A stretch of DNA of 64,000 nt, from contig CM061920.1 in the NCBI GenBank assembly GCA_031002005.1, positions 118,100,095 to 118,164,094 of the forward strand, given 5' to 3'. This DNA is from Vandiemenella viatica. Taxonomy: Eukaryota; Arthropoda; Insecta; Orthoptera; Morabidae. The notes under the pieces are model-generated. The model was not told the origin of the DNA, searched no databases, and saw nothing but the letters and a program-made list of their open reading frames with translations. Both the position numbers and the translations under genes were made by a program. Below are positions 12,761-25,850 of this stretch, piece after piece; the stretch's first letter is position 1; each line of letters begins with the position of its first letter.

Positions 12761-13805
12761 TTTTAATAATATAATTCCGGCCCCCAAAAAGCACTTGTTT
12801 TTTAGGACTATCTCTCTCCTATATCTTTGTGTCCCCAGATTTGTTAGTAGATCATGCATGGAGTCACTCGGGCCTGCATCTACTTCTATCAACGGATATA
12901 CCGGATATGGAGCGGCAGTTACACCAAATATAACATAATCTTCCACAAGATTACATTAGAAGTCTCTATGACCAACTGTGAGATTGCATTGCCACATATA
13001 TCCATACTGCGGTAGAGAAAGAGGGCAGTAGATACTTTTAAACTGCTGAAATAAACACTCCATTTATATTCATATTATTAGCAGTTTTTTGTATCACTGT
13101 TTTCCTTATCTGTACCAAGTTCCATTGCGTTTCAACATTTTGATTCTCCAATTTTTATGACTGAGTATATTTATCTTGAGTTTTGAAATCATCTAAGTCA
13201 AGAGAACATTTGTAACGGTATCAGTTTCAATCAATTGTACACATTACTGCCTCAGTTTTGAGAACTCTTTGAACAATGGTGAACCAACGTCGTAACAATC
13301 TAAATGTAACGGATATGCTAGCAGGAAAAGGGTAAATTCGTTTGTCGCATAGCAGAGCAGTACACACAACACATTGCATTGTGTCTCTGACCTGGACTAC
13401 AAGGCCTGCTTCACCTTCTACTAGAACCAAACTGAAACTGTAAGTATGACCATCTTATTGTATTGGGCTATATATTACCTAGAGATAGTAGAAGTTTCCG
13501 TAAACGTGTTATTATCTTCGACAGAGTATACAGTCATCCGGCAACCGAAGCCAATCTATCCATCCAGTGTCCCATACACCCCGGGGCATGAGGGGTGTGT
13601 ACAAATCTCCACTTTCAACCTACTGCCACTGGATGATGGCTTAGTTGTATCGGGCAGTTACCTGTCAGAACGTTCCTTAGACCCTGGTGGAAAGGAAACC
13701 CGACACGCCTTTGACAAATTTTATGACATTTACAAACATTAGTCCATACCTTCATTTTGATTTCACTCAATTTATTTAAAGGATGCCGTTTTGTGGAACA
13801 TAGTA
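12761..13805. other. No recognised gene; unassigned DNA
   Basis: About 1 kb with no supported gene. The frame at 13446-13742 (98 codons) shows no family motif. Part of this region may be the decayed 3' end of the neighbouring Tc1 relic. Confidence 0.4.
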
Positions 13806-14012
13806 GTATTTTTTTTACCTATGGCTTTACGTCTCGTGGCTCTTGAAGTCATTAGAAGAGGGATGGGACTGTGGACAAGGAACGGGAAGGAATTCGGCCA
13901 TGGTCTTTTGAAGGAAGCATTTTCCTGGAATGATTTGGGGAAACCAAATCTGGGTGCTCGGATGGGATTCGAACCGGCGTCCTCCCGAATGCGAGGCCAG
14001 AGCATCTTAGGT
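13806..14012 (-). repeat. SINE family A, copy with eroded 5' head
   Basis: Minus-strand copy. A T-run at 13809-13816 marks the A tail, followed by the family body with the conserved AAGGAATTCGGCCATGG on the plus strand, and box B (GGGATTCGAACC) near 13964. The box A region is eroded. Frames on both strands here are repeat by-products. Confidence 0.8.
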
Positions 14013-14284
14013 CTGATTTACGCCTGCGAGGCATTTCAAAAATGAAGTCAAACTATTTGATGCCAGAAACTTTTAGAAATACACAAAATAATAGTATAGC
14101 GCACCAGGAATCAACATGTATACTACATAATAAGTTTTGTCCGGAAACGAAATTTGTTACGGGATCAAACACTAACTGGCTTCGAGAGAAGCACAACCTG
14201 ATCGACTGATGTAACATTACTGACTTACACACCCATCCGTCTGTCACCATATGGTAAGTTACAAAACTTCGTGATAATAACTGT

Positions 14285-14445
14285 TATTCATCCCGAAAAA
14301 AATGTCCTGTATCCTTCCTAAACATACAAAGTATACCCTTGTCAGATTTCATCAACATCGGTATAGCCGTTTAGTCGTCAAAGCGTAACAGGAAGACAGA
14401 GACTTACTTTAGAGTTGATGATATTACCAGTGTAGATCGTATACA
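14285..14445 (+). repeat. Dispersed repeat tail, copy 1
   Basis: Contains a phrase of the type ATTTCATCAACATCGG...GCCGTTTAGTCGT...AAGCGTAACAGGAAGACAG. The same arrangement recurs at 14,815-14,960. Such tails are common at the 3' ends of arthropod non-LTR or Penelope-like elements (general knowledge). The element itself is not present, and the assignment is inference. Confidence 0.45.
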
Positions 14446-14579
14446 TACTGACTCCGGGAGAAACAAAGCCTGAACGAGCAATGTTGAAAAATAAAAAAAG
14501 TAAACATGTATGACGTTGGCCGGGAGATTCTGAAGAATTGTTCGGTCACCTACGATTAATAAAGTATTATACCACTGAA

Positions 14580-14757
14580 TTGGTGGGAGCTACAGTTTAA
14601 CAAGGAATCCGAAAAAAGGAAGGTTTAGGTATGGTTCATACGACGAAAAACAACTATAAAAAATTCCTAACCCCATCGGGATTTGTATCTGGGTCCAGAC
14701 TCAGAACTTTTGAAAGTAAGCACCCTAGACGTTACAGAGGCTACACACTCTATGCGT
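14580..14757 (-). repeat. SINE family B, decayed copy
   Basis: Shares GCTACAGTTTAAC and GGAATCCGAA, then an eroded box B, then TTTGAAAGTAAGCACCCTAG, in the same order as the better copy at 35,884-36,098. It lies between the two repeat tails at 14.29-14.45 and 14.82-14.96 kb. The 75-codon frame at 14631-14858 is a by-product. Confidence 0.6.
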
Positions 14758-14814
14758 CTGCCACTGATCAGTTAGTTTTCAAAATTCCAAGACAAAATAT
14801 TTATTTATGCAGAA

Positions 14815-14960
14815 AAAAGTACCCTATGTCCCTTCCGATGGCAAATAGTATTTCTTAGTCAAGTTACATGAAGATTGGTTAAACCGTTTACCCTTGAAAA
14901 CTTAACAAACAAACAGAGACACAGAGTTACTTTTGCATTTATAATATTTCTATAGATCAG
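14815..14960 (+). repeat. Dispersed repeat tail, copy 2
   Basis: Contains GATTGGTTAAACCGTTTACC, then an ACAAACAGAGACACAGAG segment, then ACTTTTGCATTTATAATAT. It parallels copy 1 at 14,285-14,445. Confidence 0.45.
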
Positions 14961-16735
14961 ACAATAAATTCCTGGTAGAATATTTGAACGAATAAAAGGG
15001 CAATGCATAGGAAAAATTCTTTGGACTTCAGTTAGGTCTACGTGTCGTCACAAGGCATTTAAATTATTATTATAATTACTGTACCGAAGATCTCGTCTAA
15101 TTAGCAATTAAGAATCGACGAAATACCTTGCCCGATACTCATTATCAGTCTTCCAGTTATTAAGGTGAATGTTGCAACTGGTTTAAATACCTGGTTTTCG
15201 TAACTCTTCTGCTTACGATTTGGGCTTTAGTTTAGAGAAGACTTGAAAAATAAATGGGCACAAAAAATCATTCCACTGATGAAAATGCACGTAAGCATCG
15301 GGTAACTTAAGGCTCCGTAGTCTTGGGTCAGAACGCTGGAGGATCAACAAGCTGCGAGCGCTTCTGATGACGGAGTGCTTTCCGAGGCAGAGTTTATTTT
15401 GAGACTCCCTGGAACGAGCTCACCTGCGCTCGATGCACCGCTCTGTGTACTCGATTTCAAGTCCACCCGCCTCGTTGAATAGTGTTTTTCCCCCCCCCCC
15501 CCCCCTTCCTTTATTTTCTTCCTGCAGATATTGTAGTGGAGAATAACAACCGGTAAAATTCTGCGAAATTATTGGTTGGAGATTTCAATTGATGTTCGTT
15601 CCATAGAAGCGATTCACACCGGTTTCATTGTGATGTTTATTTTTATGTCAGTTTTGTGATTGTATTATAAATTACATTTTCATAATTACAGTGGCTAAGA
15701 AAAATCTCGTTTGCATTTATAATTTTTGGAGAAAAACCTCGTTTGAATTTATAATTTTGTATTTATCTAAGAAGTATCTTCAGATCTAGTGTATAAGTAG
15801 TTCTAGTGTGGAAGTAGGGCTAGTGATAAAGATGAAGTATAGTTTGTATAAAATCTGACAATCAGTGGTCAAGAGATATTAACGAGAGTTTTAGTTTTCA
15901 TACCAATCGCCTAATCAGAAGGTATGATTTTTCATAGTCCCTCAATAGAAACTCTGCCAAAATTTTTCAGTGAACGGTAAATACGGCATTTTAGTTAAGT
16001 TTAACATTTATAATTTCCATCTTAGGTTTTACGTATGTAGAAACTCTTAATACTTTTGCTGCTAACGCACACACAGTATAGTAGCCCTTTTCATTTCGAG
16101 GAAAGGGCTTAAGACAGAATTAAAATATCATACGATAGGCGTCGCTAATGCTAGGCGTAACAGGCGAATCTCCGCTTTTGATTTATGTTAAGGTTCAAAG
16201 TGGCAGACGGCTTGATCACAAAAAGCAGCTCGCTCCGTGAGAACGAAGAGCTAGCGACCAAGTATCGAGAGTGCTATGGACATATACCAATGGTTTCACA
16301 GGCCTCATGATAGAAGGATACTAAAATTAGGCGTCCTGGGAATGAGTGGGAAACTGGTTTATGGAAGAAACTAACTGAAAGAACAAGCTACAAATTTGTG
16401 TTAAAGCGCAAAAGTGCTGGAAGAACAACGCGTCCTGGTGCAAATCTGGAGCCTGGTCTACGAGCCGTCCCATTACGGTTTCTAAGCGCACTTTTTTTTA
16501 GCGTACACAAGTTACACGGTTTAGAGACAGACCAACAGTCAACATATACCATTATATTGCAAGACCGCAACAGAAGTGGAATACGCCATCATCAAGCTCT
16601 CGCTTAGCGGTGGTACTTCCAATATGGTACGTAATATTCTGACATACTGGATTGTTTAATTTTTTAATGAATCAGTGAAAAGTAGGAGTGTAGAGAAAGA
16701 GGAAGCTCAGCTTACGCAGTATGCCAATAGACTAC
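14961..16735. other. No recognised gene; unassigned DNA
   Basis: About 1.8 kb. A C-run of about 17 lies at 15489-15505, and GC-richer patches occur at 15,300-15,480 and 16,190-16,610. The frames at 16388-16607 on both strands are short and unsupported. Confidence 0.4.
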
Positions 16736-17165
16736 AGACTGTAATGATCCTGGTAAAGAGTTTATTGCAGAGTCTCGAGTAGCCAGTCGAGAGAGAACAG
16801 AGTGGTTCCGAGTACTGCTGTGACGTCACAGAGCTCCGCGACCTGAGGCACAGCTCCAGTGGGTCAGGTGGAGAGAAATAGTGCGACGGGGAATGCAGGA
16901 GAGCGGCCAACACGCGTGAAGCAAGGCGGACAGAATAGAAGAGACGAGCTTCCGGCAGCAGCCACCAGCCCGCGGGTGACAAAGCCTGGAGCCGCCTGCA
17001 GCTGGCAGGCTATATTTAGCAGCGACATCACACACACGCCAGGGACGATATCACTGCAAGTAGAGACGACAGTATCTGCTGGATTCGATAGTAAAGAGAC
17101 ATGTCACAAACGAATAAACATCCATGTTCCGACTGTTTCTATGTTTTTGTTTCAAACGTAGTCTG
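16736..17165 (+). repeat. Possible solo LTR, or an isolated promoter-like GC-rich patch
   Basis: A GC-rich island in AT-rich surroundings contains a palindromic TGTGACGTCACA (about 16818-16829), a TATA-like CTATATTTAG near 17010 and AATAAA near 17114, in that order over about 300 bp. This U3-TATA-R-polyA order resembles a solo LTR. No second copy, PBS or target duplication is visible, so this is a suggestion only. The 100-codon frame at 16859-17161 is unsupported. Confidence 0.28.
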
Positions 17166-20100
17166 TTATGTTTGGAATTCCATGCCATAGTTTCCGTTTT
17201 CTGTTTCAGTCTGTGTTAGACTGTAAATTTTAGTGGATATTACTGATATTGTGAAAATTGTGGTACAGTATGTAATTTGCAGATATGGCTCTGTAATGTA
17301 CTAGTCGTATTACTAAATACCAGAAAAAGAAACACCATGTGCAAACAAAAAATAATAATAATAAAATAAAAAATATATAAAAAATGATATAAATGATAAT
17401 AATAGTAGTAAAAGAAATGTACATATTTAAAAAAAAGAAAAAGGGAACTGTAATGAAAGACTAAAAATGTTAAGATGTTATTACCTTTGCATAAATGTAA
17501 TGTTAAACCCAAAATTGTTATTAGTTATAAGAACAAAACTGTAAGAAAAAGGGGCAGATGTCACAGCAAGCGTGACAGGCACCCCTACCCATATACAGCT
17601 AATCCCACAAAAGGAACTAGCAGAAATTTCATGCGCTCGTGGTATAATAAAACCTTGGATTTAGGTTGGAGCTTTGATTTATCTTTCGTAAAATCTGCTA
17701 GCGCCCAGAGAAAAATTAGGACATAGTTGTGAAACTTAAAAGCAGGTTCCTTTTCCTTAAGTAAAACTGTGAAACGTACACCAGACTTAGTAATTACAAT
17801 CATGAATTTTTTTAGTCGCTGTGCGAAATCACACCCATATCCTAAAAATAAGTATCCACAATATAATATCAATCGTTATATGTCGCTCAGATGATTATGT
17901 CTATTTTTACTTTAAAAAATACCTGTTATGCAAGGAAACTGATGACTGTCAACTCTCGAGTCAAGAGGACGACTTTTCTATTAATATAAAAGAATGTTAC
18001 CTTCCATTCTGACCAAAAGATTCTATCAAGCGTTTCTGAATGAAAATCTTATCACACAAAAATGAAGAAAATAAGTTGGACCCCCCTGAATATCCGAAAG
18101 GCTCGCTATCGTAATCAACTGATACTTAAATATGATACTAAAGTTCCAATTCAACATACAAAAATACAAAAAGTTACGTGTCCGATGTAAAATGCATGCA
18201 GCAACAAAATATTTCCTTTCTGAATTCAGCTTGTATATAGTCAAAGCTGATTTACTTCGGTTTTCTAAGCTTCGTATAGAATGGATATATATTTACGCTA
18301 AGCAACTTGTAAAATTACACTGAAATATTCATCGGAAATTTGATGTCATGTATGTAATAATTGTCAATTAGTTTAAAATATCTAACAATAGAGTACTTTA
18401 ACGATGACCTGCTTTTTTAAACTGAAGTTGTTGAAACTGCTTGATGTTCTAGAATCTAAAAAAAACTGGAGTCGTTGTCAAATTTCATTGTAAAAGCGTA
18501 AAGAAAAACTACACTCGTGTAAAGATGGATGATGACCATTCACGATCTCCTAGAGTCAAAAAAAGTGAATCTACATCGCAACACAACTTCAGATTTCTGT
18601 TTTTTATTTGTAACTAGTTATTTAGCGAAAGTTCGTTCACTTGTATTTTTAATTTTACAGGTGGTTATAAAATCTCCTATTGAAGTTCCTCCCACAGACA
18701 ATTTAGCTTCTTAGACTCAAAATGAAAAAAAATGCCAATAATACAGTGAGGAATCCAACACGGTCAGAGATAAGAAAAGACACATAATATGTGCACATAT
18801 ACCATATATATATATTGTTCGAAACATCATCAATAATAGACCAGCATTTGGTGGGTGGATCGCTTTCAACCAAACAAACCGACAGACAAGCGAAACCTTT
18901 TTCTTTATTTCTCAGCTTCCAGATTCCACATCAAGATATTTCTGGGCCTGTGGTCTGCGCAATGTGTGATACCCTAAGAAATTTGTGCAGATAATTTCTT
19001 GTGTACTGAGGAGATCTAAACAGAATAAGCTTCTCGTAGTCTATATGTTTACTACCAAATATATCAAATATCTCCTTTCTTGGTCAAAATGACTGCGAGT
19101 CTGTAACAAATGCTCTCTAATGGAAGATAAAAAAAAATGTTCTGAGATTGTAGTTAGTGGCTTATTATTTTTAAAGATTAAGTTTCAGTGTTTGTATTTC
19201 GATGATTTATTTACAATTACCGTAGCCAGAAATTTGTATCAATTCAGTCTTAGAAAGGAAGCAAAATATCATATCAGTAGGGGTGTAAATCCTTGTGAAA
19301 CTTAAACAATTGTCGAAACTGAAGGGTGAATTTAGTTTGTTGGTCGCTTGCGTATCTCAGAATATCTATGCTGACAATTGCTTTGTGATTTCAATATATT
19401 TTCAGTTAGCTCTAACTACGATGGAACTCACACCGCAATGTCAATTTATCTACGCAATTAATTTACTTACATTCTTGAGTTCGTGTGGTGTTTGAGGTGT
19501 ATTATCTAGCAACTAGCGTTGTAACAGACTTCTCTAGTGACAGCTTTAATTGTGATGAAAAACTTCCTCATACCATTCATAATTAACGAAATCAATATGT
19601 TAGTTTATGGTTGTGACCCTTTTCCGCTCCTCATATTACTCTTAAGCCTTCTCTCAATTTCTACCACAGCCTCCTCTCCAACTTATGCTTTATAGTTACG
19701 CGACTATCTCTTTACAGTCTCGTAAATTATACATGCTGACAAACAAAAATATATGCTGTCATACAGAACACAAACTACACGTTTCCAAAGTAGACGGCAA
19801 CACTTTAGCTTCTCCATTAGCATAGAACTGAGGGCAGAGCCTGATACTGTCTGATATGGTAAGTTACTGACACTTTACTACTCATAGTTCTATGCATAAC
19901 CTCACGTACTGCGAAACTCACTTTCTACAAGTGTTCCATCGTATTGATGACTAGTGTTATATTAATTGAAATTGACAGAATAAATTATTGTTAAACAGAA
20001 GCAGAAAAATCTTCAACGATACGAAAATGTAAATCTTATTAATGGTTGGGAGAGCAGCTGAACTAATTGGCAACCTGACTAACAGACAAACACAAAATTC

Positions 20101-21980
20101 CGAATAGTGTGCAGGTTGGAAGCTAACTTACTGTGGACTGGGCCCATTAATCAATTCAGACACTGGATTATTTATCAGCTCATCAAAAAAAGTACTGAAA
20201 TAAAATGGGAAAAGTAAAATGTAATTTTAAAAAATCCCTGACGTAATTTTAATATTAGCTGAAACAGCAGTCCCTAAATGGTTAGATGAAGGAGCCTTGT
20301 CTCTGGAATTAAGATTGTCATAACAAACTAAACTATACAAGGGAACTGACGAGTCACTCAACGCAAAGAGCGATGTGTGAAACAACGCAAACCTGCAGCT
20401 GAGAATCATACCAGCCAGTCTCCAACGGAAAACAACACAAACTGGTCTCGGTTGGTATTTTTGCCCCGTTCCGTCCGTCATTTGCTGCGTGAAAGAACTA
20501 ATATAGAAAACTGACAGTTCTGAATAATGATCGCTATCCGTAACACAAGCATGCTATACAACTGCAGCAGTTGGCCTAAGTTACTGATTTTACTAAATCT
20601 TCAACGGACTGTTGAAATAACCGTATGAAAAAGGCGAGAAAAGTAAAATGGTAGATTTATTGAGTACATATGAGTATGTATTTAAACGCATAATAGTGCG
20701 CAGTATGAGCTGGAGTGCTGAAAAACCGTGTGTGAAATACGCACGTATTCTAAGACACCGAACCGTAGCAACCACCCAACACAAAAGAAACTAGATCTAC
20801 TGAGTGGAAGGTTTTTAAATACCATCCCAACTGTATATGCATCAAGGGTAGAGGATCCTCCATCAGCAGAGGTTTCCATTGATTAATGTCCTCTATCCCC
20901 CATATCTTACACTTAAGTAATGTATTGTCATACAGTTGTTCCACAGAGGAGACGCGTATAGAGTGGGTGAGTACTGCGACTTACGACTTCTGCTCCCACT
21001 GTGGCCTTGGCTCTGGACGTACTCTGCTGGTTATCACCCGATACTACGTGCGTTCTGCTGAAACACTGCCTGCAATCTGAGTCTTGATTTCATCTGTGTG
21101 CAACGTGCTTTAAGTACAGAGACTTAATTTTATTAAATGGACTAAATATCATCATGAATTTTTTCTTCCTTGATGTAAAAAGCATCCTATACAAGCAAGA
21201 AATAAATTTGTTGACATTTTCAATAAGAATCAGTTGCATTATACGGAAGCTAAATTTCTTCGATCGTAATGTTTAAAGTATAAAATTCATGAGAATTTCA
21301 TGTCGTATGATCTTGAATGGCTGTCAGTATCTCCAAGATTTTTCCCTGGGATTTATTATTGTTGACAAATATAGATTTCAGATTTTATCCCTTTGACACA
21401 AAGACTGCTCTCCAATAATCTTTGTAAACTTGAAAACTTACAAAAAACATCATTTCGCTTATTGTTTTAATACATTTTCGTATGCTTATTAGGAAAATTT
21501 CTACAACAAAAACATATCCTCATCAATTGCTTTAATGTTTAAAAAGGTAAGTTATTTTGATACCAAACATTCCATCTCCTAAGGATGAAATTTCAGTTAT
21601 GCCTGCTTTACGATAGTGCAGTTGTATTAAACGGGTACAGTGGCAAAGATAACAAACAGTTAAACTTTTATCCAAAACAGTCCAGCCGGGTTTGGGGAAC
21701 CATAAAATACAGTAGATTCGTTGATATATACGAATCAAAACATTCTGTCTGCAGACATACCTGAGACCACTAGGGGAGAGCTGAGCTTCTATTAGTCTTA
21801 CTACTTAACCATTTGCCTTCGCTTTTCTGAATCCCCTATTCCGCTTCCCAGCATCAGTAACGGCTCATTCCCCCCCCCCCTCCCCCAACCCCCAGAAAAG
21901 TTACATTCTTTAGACCTTGTTCCTGTCCGTTTTCGAGTAGGCACAGCAAGGACTGCTGTTAGAAGAGCCAGATTAATAAA
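17166..21980. other. No recognised gene; 4.8 kb unassigned AT-rich DNA
   Basis: No supported gene. Simple AT-rich sequence lies at 17,340-17,430 (AATAATAAT-like) and a short AT microsatellite near 18,805-18,820. A C-run lies at 21,871-21,880. Short frames have no recognisable domains. Confidence 0.45.
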
Positions 21981-21989
21981 TTCGCTGAA

Positions 21990-22200
21990 AAATAGAGCGA
22001 TTAGAAAGCAAGACAGAAGTAAGTGGACACTTGAGAAGAATGGGAGAACAGACTGGCAAGAAAGGTGCTGGAATGGAAAATAGAAGAGAAGAAGTAGGGG
22101 AAGAAGATAGATAGATGGATGCAATACTTAAATGTGTAAAGAACTTATTGGGAGTGGGAAGAAGAGTGGAAGGTGCTGGGTGCATAGAAATTGAGGGAGA
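21990..22200 (+). pseudogene. LINE reverse-transcriptase C-terminal relic
   Basis: On the plus strand from about 22010 a frame reads S-G-H-L-R-R-M-G-E-Q-T, then a lysine/arginine/glutamate-rich stretch, then a stop and M-D-A-I. This resembles the C-terminal G-H-V-L-R-M...G-R-R...R-W-x-D pattern of RTE/craniofacial-type insect LINE proteins. No catalytic RT block is present. The fragment is short, and the long minus-strand frames over it (21801-22278) are shadows. Confidence 0.4.
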
Positions 22201-22639
22201 GACTTTACCTTTGTGCATTGCAAGTATAAATAGCGGATAAATAGACTGAGAAAGAGGAAATGCATTGGAATCTGACACCGCAGTATTATGGATGGCCAGT
22301 TTTCAACCAGATGCCAATTATTGTTCTCCTAGGAAATGCTGCTACGAGAGGCAGGGAATGTAGTGTTTTGTAACTGGTGTAAAACTAGTAGCATGTGTGC
22401 AAGATACAATTTCCTCAGCAATAATGAGGTTCCCAACGTACAATACTCGAGGTAAACTTGAAATTCGAGTATAGCACGACGAAGTTTTGAAGTGTAAACA
22501 ATAGGGTAACTGAGTAAACGAAGATTTTACCGGCGTGTCACTGAAATATAATTTTCGCGGGGTCGCGGTCGAAGAAGTCTAAAAACAAGCTTCCGACGGC
22601 GTTCACTGCCGTCAACTTCAGGTCCTATGAGAGTGTGGC

Positions 22640-22935
22640 GATAACCAGAACTCCAGTTGATTGAGAGAATTAAGAGAAGTGTATGGAAAGGAAAAAACAG
22701 ACAATGACCCTGAACTGGCACTCGATTCCAGACATAAAGGTATTGGGAAATTCTGTTTCGTAAGTAACGGGGTCAGGGATTGGAATAAATCACCAAGAGA
22801 AAGAATTTAAAGTTGAAATTCTTAGAGGGCAAAAGTAGGCGGGATCAGGGAAATGGAAAAAATGGATGTGCAGGAAAGTTTACACTGGAGCAGGAGCTCC
22901 ATCCCAATTAAACTTAAATTAAAATATGCTGACTA
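22640..22935 (+). repeat. Possible LINE 3'-end repeat, second copy
   Basis: Contains a G-V-R-D-W-N-K-S-P reading near 22,765-22,795, of the kind that closes several insect LINE ORF2 proteins, followed by GGAGCTCCATCCCAATTAAA. That last phrase is shared with the segment ending near 11,680. It is either a LINE 3' terminus or an unrelated dispersed repeat. Confidence 0.35.
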
Positions 22936-24469
22936 CTTCATAATCAACTTCTGTGGGTTTTGTTCAGGCCCGAAAAGAGTATATTACAAAAGGTTCATAC
23001 TCATTTTCAGCTATCGTATTCCCACATTTGTTCTAATCTGACTTTCGGGTATTAATCGTTTGTGGATTTTGAGTTTTTACTAAATGTAATGCCCGAGTCC
23101 ATAATTGACAAGTTGATGGTATTCTCTGACATGTGGATGACAATGTGAAGATTACAAGTAAAGGTATGCACCTATTACAAATCCAAATCATTAGTTCCCT
23201 ACTTTTCCTATTGAACATACAACTACTTTCTTCTTTAAAAATGTAGCTTAATATAAGACAAAGAGAAAAGGAGAAAAAAAACATTAGAACAATTCGCTAT
23301 TCAATCTGTGTAACAAAAAATAAGCTCAGAAATCAGTCACAGCTGACGCTTCTTTACGACCATAAAGTCCTATTAAAGGTAAATCCTGTCGTCGAAAGAT
23401 CTGTACATAACGATCTGCCGATAGAACCGGTAAGATCTTACAGAATATATATGCAACGTGCGTCTGTTCCTGCAAAATCTGAATTTTGTTTCCACTTTCC
23501 ACAGGCAGTTGGTTTCAGATCGTTATAAAATAAAAAAAATCTTTGTTTGTTTGTATTCATGCTGAGTTTATGATCTTCGCACACTATTTCAATAAAAACT
23601 TTTTTTCGATTTTACGTATCCGATGAGTTTTTATATCATTAGTCTTAGTCTTATAGTGTCTATCTGATCATATCAGAACATCTGCAACTGAGAATTTTGC
23701 CCAAATCTTTTCACCTCCCAAATATTAGTTCGATACAAGCAGTTACAGAAATCTGTAAAGAGAGGTAGACTAACAGGATCCCTTCCGTGATTTTTTTCTG
23801 ATCACATGAAAAGGGGGAGGGGGAAAATCAGTGAAATTTTCAGCCATTGAACTTTGATACCGCTAATACCAACCAACCGTTACTAACAAGAAATACACTA
23901 AAAAACAATTTCTTTCCATCAACAGACTGAATAGGGGTACAGTAAATGAATTAGTGACAACAGGTTCGATATATGAAGAATTGACTGAATTCATTGAAAG
24001 ACGGAAAGGGATGCCACGAGTGTTGGGTCCAATTCAGCTTTTTCAAGCTCACGCACTGAAAATGGAAAATTATATCCCAAAACGAGGAACAACGTGGAGT
24101 AGACTGCAGTGCCACTTGTCTTGCACATTTTATGCGCTGTGCTGTCCATCCCGACAGACGAGGCTTGGCAAGCAGTCGCCGGGTGGTTGACAGTCTTCCA
24201 GATGCTGCTGGCCTATGTCCACTGCAAGTAGCCACCAGTTTACTGCCTTTCTTATAAATCATACAACTGTGACCAGTGACAAGCCATCTGTCAAATCTAA
24301 CAGTAAAGTCATGTCTGACATTAATAGTGTCTGCTAAAATGTCAATCTCATTCAAAACGTGTTTCCGATATTTGACTCGTCAAAAGCGGATAAAGATCTG
24401 CAGCCCTTTGTTTTGATGAACGCGTCAGATATGTCAGGCTAGAGCTTAAATGCCGCTATTGTCTGCTAA
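22936..24469. other. No recognised gene; unassigned DNA
   Basis: About 1.5 kb. The longest frame is on the minus strand at 23951-24355 (134 codons), which has no motif I recognise and overlaps another frame on the plus strand. I do not call it a gene. Confidence 0.4.
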
Positions 24470-24965
24470 CCATTTTATTATAACAGAGTTACACGCACAA
24501 CAAATAATTATTGCAATCCCCCATCCTTTCCTATCTTATGCTAACCTCTTCATTTCTACATATCCCTTACAACCCACATCCTCATTTCTCTGCTTCATAT
24601 ATTCTAATCTCTGTCTTCCTCTACAATTCTTGCCTTCGACTGTTCCTCCCTTAACCAATCCTGCATCTCTCAAAATATGACCTACCAGCCTGTCTCTTCT
24701 TTCTGTAACCTTCTTCCACAAACTTCTTTCTTCACCCATCATTTCCAAACCTCGTTCATTTCGTACTTTCTCTGTCCACTTAATTTTTAGCTTTCTTCTG
24801 TAGCACCACGTTTCAAATGCTTTAATTTTCTTTCTTTTTAGTAGACCATGTTTCGCTACCATAAAGTGCTGTGCTCCACACGTAGAGTTTTAGAAAGTTC
24901 TTTCTACGTCCTAGATCAATATTTGAAACTAAAAGATTTTTCTTTTTCATGATATGAAACTGACA
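24470..24965 (-). pseudogene. LINE (RTE/craniofacial-like) reverse transcriptase, C-terminal part
   Basis: Read on the minus strand from about 24,960, the translation gives L-Y-V-W-S-T-A-L-Y-G-S-E-T-W. After a frame change it continues A-F-E-T-W-C-Y-R-R-K-L-K-I-K-W-T-E-K-V-R-N in the 108-codon frame at 24536-24862, then L-V-G-H-I-L-R-D, then G-R-Q-R-L-E-Y. This is the well-known order of the region after the RT domain in insect non-LTR retrotransposons (the thumb and C-terminal tail that produce craniofacial-development-like annotations). The RT catalytic F-A-D-D block and endonuclease are missing, so it is a 5'-truncated dead copy, the usual outcome of target-primed reverse transcription. 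It is not a host gene. Confidence 0.82.
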
Positions 24966-25409
24966 TTCGAGAACAGCTTCAAGGTGTCAGTTTTCTCATT
25001 AAAAAAAATACTCTTGTCACCTTACCGAATTGCATCGGAACCAACAGCTGGCACTTAAAGCAAAATAAAAACACTTAAGATAACGGCTCTTCTCATTTTC
25101 GTATCTATTCATAAGATTTCGATCTTTCTTTCGGCCCTTGGGTTCTTTTCGTCACAGGTATCTCCAGTAAGAATTCCATTTAAGCCAGATACGCTGTTAC
25201 ATTTGATGCAAAGTCTACGATGGAAATAGCATCGTAAAAATATCAACATCTTCACATGGTAGAAGCGTTCACACTACGATACCAGACGTACAGAGCCGTC
25301 CACTGTATGCAATGGCCTCATGACAACAGGGTGAAGTGGCTGGGTCAATGCACGTTCTACCGCTGAATTTATGACGTGCAGTCTACATATACAATTCACA
25401 AATAATGTG

Positions 25410-25850
25410 GGTGACAGAGGAAGCTTTGCACAAAATTAATTCTGTGCATTCCAATCCCGAATAGCACGAGGAAAGAAAGAATACATACAAGCACCAGTAC
25501 ATTTCTTTGTTTCTCTAATTTTAACCGTCATTGCCACCGAAATAGGTTCGTTGACGAAGAATTACATCGCATTAGTTAATGAAAGAGGATATTCGGATAT
25601 TCATCAATAAATTCGAACTAAACTCTGCTAGATAATAAAAGCCCAGTCTATGTATTAATAATTCTGTGACGCTGTGGCAAACAGTCACGAATCGAGCGGC
25701 TCTTCGTTGCTTCCAAGGCTTCAATCAAATCCTGGCGCTAAGGATCCCAAACTCCACAATAGTAATCCAAATGTGGACGCACAAGATTTTTGAACGCCAT
25801 GTGCTTTGTATGAGCGTTACAATTTTTCAAATACGACCTTTGAATCGCAA
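25410..25850 (-). pseudogene. LINE (CR1/Jockey-like) C-terminal relic
   Basis: On the minus strand near 25,830-25,700 the reading is A-Y-K-A-H-M-A-F-K-N-L-V-R-P-H-L-D-Y, then C-G-V-W-D-P, then L-I-E-A-L-E-A-T. It ends near 25,480-25,450 with F-P-R-A-I-R-D-W-N in another frame. The V-R-P-x-L-(D/E)-Y...V-W-D-P and F-P-R-A-I-R-x-W-N signatures mark the post-RT region and C-terminus of CR1/Jockey-type insect LINEs. Multiple stops and frame changes are present. A comparable C-terminus occurs at 63.45-63.57 kb. Confidence 0.72.

Noticed and set aside
22040..22278. Minus-strand frames of 101-107 codons near 21.8-22.3 kb
   Set aside because: Low-complexity L/S/F-rich translations antisense to a purine-rich LINE relic.
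23951..24355. 134-codon minus-strand frame as a host gene
   Set aside because: No recognisable domain, overlaps a plus-strand frame, and no promoter or splice context was identified.
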